This document shows positions 56,663 to 61,220 of a DNA stretch of 61,220 bases, one piece after another. Position numbers and translations under genes: made by a program. The stretch's first letter is position 1. Each line of letters starts with the position of its first letter. The notes beneath the pieces are model-generated. The model was not told the DNA's origin, made no database searches, and was given only the letters and a program-made list of their open reading frames with translations. Source of the stretch: AC-32 sp035518635 (lineage in GTDB: Bacteria; Actinomycetota; Thermoleophilia; Gaiellales; Gaiellaceae); assembly GCA_035518635.1 (NCBI GenBank), contig DATIXI010000007.1:1-61220 (forward strand), written 5' to 3'.

Positions 56663-56961
56663 TGGAGGGCACAGCGAGCGTCGCCTCCGATGTGCTTGCC
56701 AGCTATGCGGCTGACGCGGCGCTGGAGGTCGAGGGTGTTCGCGGCCTGGTCGCGAAGCGGATGCCGAGGCACGGCGCCGTGCGGATCGAGGAGGCGGACG
56801 GCCGCGCGAGAGTCGAGCTGCACCTCGAGCTGGAGTGGGGCGCGTCGGCCGAGGCGGTGGGCCGTGAGGTGCAGGCGCGTGTGGCCGACTACCTGGAACG
56901 AATGGCAGGCGCGCGGCCGGAGACAGTCACCGTGGTCATCGACGCAATCGGTCCGCCGTGA
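56662..56961 (+). CDS. Asp23/Gls24-family envelope stress protein
   Basis: A 99-residue member of the Asp23/Gls24 (DUF322) family. The family start VASDVLASYAADAALEVEGV (about 6-25) is followed by RGLVAKRMPRHGAVRIEEAD and the beta-strand/helix unit VELHLELEWGASAEAVGREV (about 51-70), with TVTVVIDAIG at the end. In Staphylococcus Asp23 is an alkaline-shock protein tethered near the membrane; in actinobacteria the role is unclear. The ATG shares one base with the phosphoesterase stop and its TGA overlaps the GTG of the GNAT gene, giving a three-gene coupled set. Confidence 0.82.
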   Translation: MEGTASVASDVLASYAADAALEVEGVRGLVAKRMPRHGAVRIEEADGRARVELHLELEWGASAEAVGREVQARVADYLERMAGARPETVTVVIDAIGPP

Positions 56962-57581
56962 AGACGCGAGTGGCGGGTCTCACGGGAGCGACGCTCCCTC
57001 AGGTCGCCCCGGTGTGCCACGAGTGCGTCTGGTGGCAGTCGCGCAACGCCGGCCGGAGCGTCGACAAGGCGCGCTGGATCGAGAAGGCGGAGACCGAGTT
57101 CGGCGCCTGGGGCACCGTCTACTACGACGACGACGGGCGCGTGCTCGGCTCGATGCAGTACGGACCGGCCGGTCTCTACCCGCGCGCGGCCGAGCTCCCG
57201 GCCGGACCGCCCTCGTACGACGCCGTGCTCGTCACCTGTGCCTACCTGATCGACCGCACGAGCCCGTGGGTGCTCCAGTCGCTCTTCCTCGCCGCGATCG
57301 GCGAGGCGAAGGACAGGGGCGCGGCCGCGCTCGAGGCGTTCGCCTACCGCTACCGCGAGGGCGAGTCCGACTACGAGCGCTTCCTCGTCCACCGCACGGT
57401 CTTCCCGCACGACTTCCTGGCCGACTTCGGCTTCCAGACTGTGCGCGCATCCGGCCCGGTCGAGCTGACAAGGCTCGAGCTCGGCGGTCTCCTGCCCGTG
57501 GAGGAGACCAGGCGGGCGAGGCTGTGGCGAAGGCTGAAGGACGCGTTCCTGCCCGAGCCGGTTCCGGCTCCCAGGCCCTAG
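56958..57581 (+). CDS. GNAT-family acetyltransferase-like protein
   Basis: A 207-residue protein with a GNAT-like layout: after a Cys/Trp-rich start (CHECVWWQSRN, about 20-30) come an N-terminal helix (DKARWIEKAETEFGAWGTVY), strands with GRVLGSMQYGP, VLVTCAYLIDRTSPWVLQSL (near 95-114) and the region LFLAAIGEAKDRGAAALEAF where the acyl-CoA loop would lie. The R/Q-x-x-G-x-A signature is not strictly kept, so activity is uncertain. GTG 56958 overlaps the Asp23 stop (GTGA). It ends 3 bp from the convergent MshEN gene. Confidence 0.65.
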   Translation: MKTRVAGLTGATLPQVAPVCHECVWWQSRNAGRSVDKARWIEKAETEFGAWGTVYYDDDGRVLGSMQYGPAGLYPRAAELPAGPPSYDAVLVTCAYLIDRTSPWVLQSLFLAAIGEAKDRGAAALEAFAYRYREGESDYERFLVHRTVFPHDFLADFGFQTVRASGPVELTRLELGGLLPVEETRRARLWRRLKDAFLPEPVPAPRP

Positions 57582-57584
57582 CCT

Positions 57585-58046
57585 CTAGTACGCGTTCGAC
57601 CAGGCCGCTCGGAGGGCCGAGGGCGTCGTGACGACGAGGCGCACCGGGTGGCCGGTCGCGAGCTTGAGCCGCGGGAGGACGGTGTCGTCGGTCGGGTCGA
57701 TGACGGCCACCGAGAGCTCGCCGTCCGGGTGGAGGCGAAGCGGGATCGCGCGCAGCCTCTGCGCGTCCTCGCGGGGCAGCAGGAAGACCGCCCGCGGGTC
57801 GAACGACGTGATGCCGATGTCCACGAACTCGACGTTCGCCTGATCGCCGAGCACGCGGGCGATGTCGTTTTCGAAGCAGATGCGGAGGCGAACCAGCGCC
57901 TCGCCGAGCAGCTCGCCTTCCTCGCGCTCGGCCAGCGCCCGGTCGAGCTCCTCGTGGGTCACGAGGCCCTTGCGGAGCAGGAGCGCGCCGAGCCGCGAGC
58001 GTGGCTCGTCCTCGAAGAAGGTGTGGTCGAGTCGTGCGGGCCGCAT
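57585..58046 (-). CDS. Stand-alone MshEN (GspE N-terminal) domain protein
   Basis: A 153-residue protein matching the N-terminal domain of type II secretion/type IV pilus ATPases without the ATPase. Typical features: LGALLLRKGLVTHEELDRAL (about 19-38), EREEGELLGEALVRLRICFE, VEFVDIGITSFDPRAVFLLP (about 72-91) and LRAIPLRLHPDGELSVAVID followed by PTDD (about 98-121). MshEN domains bind c-di-GMP, and the RLGALLLRKGLVTHEEL region overlaps the known ligand-binding motif, so this could be a c-di-GMP receptor. ATG 58046 is chosen because a FliA/WhiG-like promoter ends 11 nt upstream, the same arrangement as the GGDEF gene at 18528. Confidence 0.8.
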   Translation of the reverse strand: MRPARLDHTFFEDEPRSRLGALLLRKGLVTHEELDRALAEREEGELLGEALVRLRICFENDIARVLGDQANVEFVDIGITSFDPRAVFLLPREDAQRLRAIPLRLHPDGELSVAVIDPTDDTVLPRLKLATGHPVRLVVTTPSALRAAWSNAY

Positions 58047-58057
58047 CCCAGAACGGG

Positions 58058-58085
58058 TTATCGGGATTTCGCGGCCCCCACTTGA
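58058..58085 (-). promoter_or_regulatory. FliA/WhiG-like promoter of the MshEN gene
   Basis: On the minus strand TCAAG (58085-58081), a 16-nt spacer and CCGATAA (58064-58058), then ATG 58046 after 11 nt. Hexamers and spacing equal those at 18536-18563. Confidence 0.55.
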
Positions 58086-58122
58086 GAACATGCCACATGC
58101 GACCGGCCGAAAGGAGAAGCTC

Positions 58123-58491
58123 GTGATCGACCATGTCACAGCGAATGTCGACGACCTCGAGGAGGCGAAAGGCTTCTACGAGAAGGCGCTCGCGCCGCTT
58201 GGGTACTCCGTCCAGATGGAGTTCGAGGGCATCGCCGCCGGGTTCGGCACCGGCGAGGGCGTGCCCGACTTCTGGATCGGCTCGAGCGAGGAGCGCGGCG
58301 CGACGCACATCGCCTTCAGCGCGCCCGACCACGCGACCGTGGACGCCTTCTACGAGGCCGCGGTCGCGGCGGGCGGCAAGGACAACGGAGCGCCGGGGTT
58401 GCGGCCGCACTACCACGAGAACTACTACGCGGCCTTCGTCCACGACGCTGCAGGCAACAACATCGAGGCGGTGTGCCACCTGCCCCAATGA
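58123..58491 (+). CDS. VOC-superfamily (glyoxalase/bleomycin-resistance-like) protein
   Basis: A 122-residue single VOC-domain protein, the fold of glyoxalase I, extradiol dioxygenases and antibiotic-binding proteins. It opens IDHVTANVDDLEEAKGFYEK (about 2-21); THIAFSAPDHATVDAFYEAA (about 66-85) is the second beta-alpha unit and YYAAFVHDAAGNNIEAVCH ends the domain with the Glu metal ligand. Two other candidate ligands are His4 and His67. GTG 58123 is chosen because AAGGAG lies 6 nt upstream; the longer frame from 57862 is antisense to the MshEN gene. The substrate is unknown. Confidence 0.85.
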   Translation: MIDHVTANVDDLEEAKGFYEKALAPLGYSVQMEFEGIAAGFGTGEGVPDFWIGSSEERGATHIAFSAPDHATVDAFYEAAVAAGGKDNGAPGLRPHYHENYYAAFVHDAAGNNIEAVCHLPQ

Positions 58492-58506
58492 GGGCGCGTC
58501 GCTGAG

Positions 58507-59430
58507 CTAGGCGGCGACCGGGCGGCTGGAGAGGACGAGCTCCGCGATCTGGATGCCGTTCAGGGCGGCGCCCTTGCGGAGGTTGTCGCACGCCACGAAG
58601 AGCGAGAGGCCGTTCTCGGCGGCGGGGTCGCGGCGGATGCGGCCGACCAGCGCCTCGTCGCCGCCCGCCGCCTGGCCGGGCGTCGGGAACTCTTCGACCC
58701 GCACCGACGGCGCCGCGGCCAGGAGCTCGCGTGCGTGCTCGGGTGAGAGCGGCGCCTCGGTCTCGAGCCACACCGACTCCGCGTGCCCGACCGGGACAGG
58801 GACGCGCACGCAGGTCGCGCTGAGTGGCAGGCTCGGCAGCTCGAGGATCTTCCGCGTCTCCTCGCGGAGCTTCGACTCCTCCTCGAACTCCTCGCCGTCG
58901 TAGTCCCAGTCCATCGAGAGGTCGTGCTCCGCCTGCGGCTCGTCGAGCAGTCGCTGCAGGCGCTGGGCGCCTGCGCCTGAGGCCGACTGGTAGGTCGCCA
59001 CGCGGACGGCTCGCAGGCCAGCTGCGTCCTGCAGCGGCTTCAGCACGAGCGTGAGCGGGATCGTGCAGCAGTTCGGGTTGGCGAGGATGCCCGCGTGCCC
59101 GCGCGCGCGCTCGCTGTTCACCTCCGGGACGACGAGCGGGACCCCGTCCTCGAGCCGGAACGCGGCGGACTTGTCGACGCAGACAGCGCCGCCGCGGACC
59201 GCGTGGGGCACGAGCTCCCGGCTCGCGGTCGAGCCGACCGAGAAGAAGCAGACGTCGAAGCCCGCGAGCGACTCGGGGGTCGCCTCGTCGACACGCAGGC
59301 CGCGAACGTCGCTCCCGGCCGAGCGGGCCGAGGCGAAGAGGTGCAGGTCGTCCAAGCCGCGCTCGAGGAGCAGGTCGACGGTCACGCGCCCGACCGCGCC
59401 CGTCGCGCCGACGACCGCGACCCTAGCCAT
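58507..59430 (-). CDS. asd: Aspartate-semialdehyde dehydrogenase
   Basis: Reduces aspartyl phosphate to aspartate semialdehyde, the branch point to lysine/diaminopimelate, threonine and methionine. NADP motif VAVVGATGAVGRVTVDLLLE (about residues 4-23); FFSVGSTASRELV near 61; the catalytic Cys in ILANPNCCTIPLTLVLKPLQ (near 120); ATYQSASGAGAQ near 145; and VPVGHAESVWLETEAPLS near 213. At 307 residues it is slightly shorter than usual (~340). ATG 59430 abuts repeat element B. It follows lysC on the minus strand with a 92-bp gap, the common lysC-asd arrangement of actinobacteria. Confidence 0.94.
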   Translation of the reverse strand: MARVAVVGATGAVGRVTVDLLLERGLDDLHLFASARSAGSDVRGLRVDEATPESLAGFDVCFFSVGSTASRELVPHAVRGGAVCVDKSAAFRLEDGVPLVVPEVNSERARGHAGILANPNCCTIPLTLVLKPLQDAAGLRAVRVATYQSASGAGAQRLQRLLDEPQAEHDLSMDWDYDGEEFEEESKLREETRKILELPSLPLSATCVRVPVPVGHAESVWLETEAPLSPEHARELLAAAPSVRVEEFPTPGQAAGGDEALVGRIRRDPAAENGLSLFVACDNLRKGAALNGIQIAELVLSSRPVAA

Positions 59431-59497
59431 CGCTTGCGATGCCCAGCCTCAGGATGTGCGGCTCTGCCGCGCATCCGTCGGAAATGACCGGTCGACA
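59430..59497 (+). repeat. Intergenic element, copy B (paired with 2016-2084)
   Basis: A 68-nt element between lysC and asd, similar to 2016-2084. The left end CATCGCTTGCGATG forms a 6-bp hairpin that includes the asd start codon; the middle GCGGC-TCT-GCCGC (59458-59470) is a second hairpin; GACCGGTC (59486-59493) is palindromic. It runs opposite to lysC-asd transcription, whereas copy A runs with transcription. Confidence 0.6.
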
Positions 59498-59522
59498 CTC
59501 AGGCCGATGACGATCCACGCTC

Positions 59523-60719
59523 TTAGGCATGCGCGCGCTCCGCCTCTGGGGCGTCGAGCTCGAAGGCCCGGTGCAGGACGACGACCGCCGTCTCGACCTC
59601 TTCGCTGCGCACGTGGCAGGCGATCTTGATCGGCGACGTGGTCACGACCTCCGGCTCGATGCCCGCGCTCGCGAGCGTCTCGAACGCCTTCGCGGCAACT
59701 CCCGGGTGGCTCTTCATGCCCGCCCCGATCACGCTCACCTTGCCGAGGTCGTCGCGCGAGCTCCAGTGCGCGCCGAGATCGTCGAGCACGCTGGTCGCCG
59801 CGTTGTAATCGTCCGCGGGGGCGGAGAAGACGATCTCCGGCCCTGTGCGGACGATCGTGTCCACGTTCACGCCCGCCTCGGCCAGCGCCGCGAACAGGCG
59901 GGCCGGCGTGGTGCCTTCGACGCGGTACAGCGTCTCTTCGAGCGTGTGCGTGACTCCGGAGATCAGCGCCTTCTCGAGCATCCGTTCGTCCTCCTCGCGA
60001 ATCCAGGTGCCGTCCGCGGCCGAGAACGTGGAGCGGACGTGCAGCTTGACGGAGTGGTTGCGCGCGACCTCGACCGAGCGTACCTGCAGGACCTTCGCGC
60101 CGGAGGCCGCGAGCTCGAGCATCTCCTCGTAGCTGACCGCGTGCAGCTTGCGCGCCTCGGGCACGAGCCGTGGGTCGGCGGTGAAGACGCCCTCGACGTC
60201 GGTGTAGATCTCGCACACCTCGGCGCCGAGCGCCGCCGCGAGCGCGACGGCGGTCGTGTCCGAGCCGCCGCGGCCGAGGGTCGTGATGTTGTCCGATTCA
60301 TCGGCCCCCTGAAAACCGGCCACCACGACTACCCGCCCGCGGCCGAGATCGGACAGGATCTTCTCCGAATCGATGCTTGTGATCCGCGCTTTTCCGAAGG
60401 CGCTATCCGTGGCGATCTTGATCTGGAATCCCAGGTAGGATTTGGCATCGCACCCCATGTTCTTGATGGCGATGGCGAGGAGGGCGATCGAAACCTGCTC
60501 CCCCGTCGCGACGAGCACGTCCAGTTCCCTTTCATCGGGCATCCGGGTAATCTGATGGGCGAGCCGTAGAAGCCTATCGGTTTCGCCCGCCATGGCGGAT
60601 ACGACAACGACCACCTGGTGTCCCTGATCCCGAGTCCGAAGAACACGCTTTGCCACATTGGTGATGCGTTCGATGTCTCCGACGGAGGTTCCTCCGAATT
60701 TCTGAACAATGAGCGCCAT
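59523..60719 (-). CDS. lysC: Aspartate kinase, chimeric in sequence character
   Basis: Phosphorylates aspartate, first step of lysine/threonine/methionine synthesis. Kinase domain: IVQKFGGTSVGDIERITNVA (residues 4-23), ATGEQVSIALLAIAIKNM near 72, ITTLGRGGSDTTAVALAAAL (about 146-165), EIYTDVEGVFTADPRLVPEA (about 170-189). Two ACT domains follow for feedback control (near 265-330 and 345-398). The 398-residue length is normal. The first ~145 residues have lower-GC codons and a style like Deltaproteobacteria/NC10 aspartate kinases, while the rest is high-GC and actinobacterial, with the switch near 60.29 kb. ATG 60719 follows GGAGG. The junction may be an assembly chimera, so the N-terminal half should be treated with caution. 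Confidence 0.88.
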   Translation of the reverse strand: MALIVQKFGGTSVGDIERITNVAKRVLRTRDQGHQVVVVVSAMAGETDRLLRLAHQITRMPDERELDVLVATGEQVSIALLAIAIKNMGCDAKSYLGFQIKIATDSAFGKARITSIDSEKILSDLGRGRVVVVAGFQGADESDNITTLGRGGSDTTAVALAAALGAEVCEIYTDVEGVFTADPRLVPEARKLHAVSYEEMLELAASGAKVLQVRSVEVARNHSVKLHVRSTFSAADGTWIREEDERMLEKALISGVTHTLEETLYRVEGTTPARLFAALAEAGVNVDTIVRTGPEIVFSAPADDYNAATSVLDDLGAHWSSRDDLGKVSVIGAGMKSHPGVAAKAFETLASAGIEPEVVTTSPIKIACHVRSEEVETAVVVLHRAFELDAPEAERAHA

Positions 60720-61220
60720 CCCCACGCCTCCGCTTCCTTGGGTGTGAATCTTAGGTTTCGTCTTCCCTGAACTGCGCCTCCAGGAGCGCTACCATCTCCT
60801 TGTACCGCCTTCCCTTCCCCTGAAGGTCGATGAGTCGCCCGTGCCGATCGAGAAAGCGGAGCCTGACCCACAACAATTCCCGGGGGAGAAGCGACGGAAT
60901 CCGGTCAGCCCATTCGATGGCCGTGACGCCGGCTCCTCCCAGGTACTCTTCGAAGCCCAACCCCGCCGCTTCTTCTTCGGCTGCCAAACGGTAAAGATCG
61001 ACGTGATAGAATGGTATCCGGCCGTGATATTCGTGAATCAGCGTAAAGGACGGTGAAGCGACGCGGTCCGCCCTTCTTACCCCGACACCCGCAGCAAGCC
61101 CCTTGACCAAATGGGTTTTTCCCGATCCCAGTTCGCCGATGAGGGCCACGACCTGTCCGGGCCGGAGAAGCTCTCCGATCCGTCTACCCAGATGAACCGT
61201 TTCTCTTACGCTTTGAGTAC
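60290..61220. other. Region of foreign composition at the window end
   Basis: From about 60.29 kb to the end, codons with A/T third positions are common on the coding minus strand and local GC drops compared with the preceding 60 kb. It contains the 5' third of lysC and tsaE. The boundary falls in the most conserved part of lysC. Confidence 0.65.
60751..61220 (-). CDS. tsaE: tRNA threonylcarbamoyladenosine biosynthesis ATPase TsaE (5' end outside window)
   Basis: P-loop ATPase of the t6A tRNA-modification machinery, working with TsaB and TsaD. Walker A is VVALIGELGSGKTHLVKGLA; PSFTLIHEYHGRIPFYHVDL is the family central block (S-F-T-L, then H-V-D-x-Y-R), and GVTAIEWADRIPSLLP contains the conserved E-W. 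The frame stays open from the stop at 60751 to the window end: upstream of the Met at 61149 it reads SVRETVHLGRRIGELLRPGQ, which is normal TsaE sequence, so the gene is truncated by the edge. It lies 31 bp before lysC on the same strand, a tsaE-lysC order I associate with Deltaproteobacteria rather than Actinobacteria. Confidence 0.9.
   Translation of the reverse strand, partial: TQSVRETVHLGRRIGELLRPGQVVALIGELGSGKTHLVKGLAAGVGVRRADRVASPSFTLIHEYHGRIPFYHVDLYRLAAEEEAAGLGFEEYLGGAGVTAIEWADRIPSLLPRELLWVRLRFLDRHGRLIDLQGKGRRYKEMVALLEAQFREDET

Overview
The window is very GC-rich, with few intergenic bases, many GTG and TTG starts and many 1-4 bp stop/start overlaps (ATGA, GTGA, TTGA, TGATG). CarD next to IspD, IspF, CysS and RlmB, an acyl-CoA carboxylase with a candidate epsilon subunit, Sdh1-type succinate dehydrogenase and LDH-type malate dehydrogenase point to Actinobacteria. 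A SigH-type sigma factor, YcaQ-like glycosylase and MshEN protein suggest a deep branch such as Thermoleophilia (Gaiellales/Solirubrobacterales). That placement is inferred from gene content and protein style; no database was searched. The last ~0.9 kb (about 60.29-61.22 kb) differs in codon use and protein affinity and probably comes from another lineage, by assembly chimerism or recombination.

Layout. 0-10.8 kb: an ancestral housekeeping block (carD, ispD, PHP phosphatase, ispF, mutY, dienelactone hydrolase, a cupin remnant, a ferric-reductase-like trio, YcaQ-like glycosylase, gltX, cysS, rlmB, yacP, sigH, tRNA-Thr). It combines the Mycobacterium carD-ispD-ispF-cysS-rlmB order with the Bacillus ispD-ispF-gltX-cysS-rlmB-yacP-sigH order. 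10.7-17.1 kb: a glycosyltransferase, a Cys/Met-type PLP enzyme, a complete sulfate ABC importer and a cysteine-free Rrf2 regulator, a plausible sulfur module. 17.1-25.2 kb: two c-di-GMP genes (GGDEF; GGDEF+HD-GYP), a poly-proline LamG surface protein, acyl-CoA carboxylase beta and an NlpC/P60 hydrolase. 25.3-33.4 kb: candidate AccE, pgsA, biotin carboxylase/BCCP, a DrrAB-type ABC exporter, sucC, a methyltransferase, sucD and a TolB-like lipoprotein. 33.4-38.6 kb: subtilase, PLP aminotransferase, LapA-like protein, a tiny Cys-rich ORF, a PDZ-Lon protease and an atypical SDR. 38.7-45.8 kb: mdh, icd, gltA, a HEAT-like protein, two Xer recombinases and pckA. 45.8-58.5 kb: membrane proteins, a DUF2156 lysyltransferase-like protein, two successive succinate:quinone oxidoreductases of different architecture, then metallophosphatase, Asp23, GNAT, MshEN and VOC proteins. 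58.5-61.2 kb: asd, a chimeric lysC and partial tsaE.

The metabolic core is a near-complete oxidative TCA set (citrate synthase, isocitrate dehydrogenase, succinyl-CoA ligase, two succinate dehydrogenases, malate dehydrogenase) plus PEP carboxykinase for the gluconeogenic exit. Aconitase, 2-oxoglutarate oxidation and fumarase are not in the window.

The most interesting signals are non-coding. A 17-bp perfect palindrome with extended asymmetric flanks occurs at three intergenic sites. A ~69-bp intergenic element with a covarying stem occurs twice, 57 kb apart. A FliA/WhiG-like promoter (TCAAG-N16-CCGATAA) precedes the GGDEF gene and the MshEN gene with identical spacing. A -10-like hexamer sits 6-12 nt before at least thirteen start codons, predicting widespread leaderless mRNAs. 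I see no CRISPR array, insertion sequence, prophage, rRNA or recognisable defence system.
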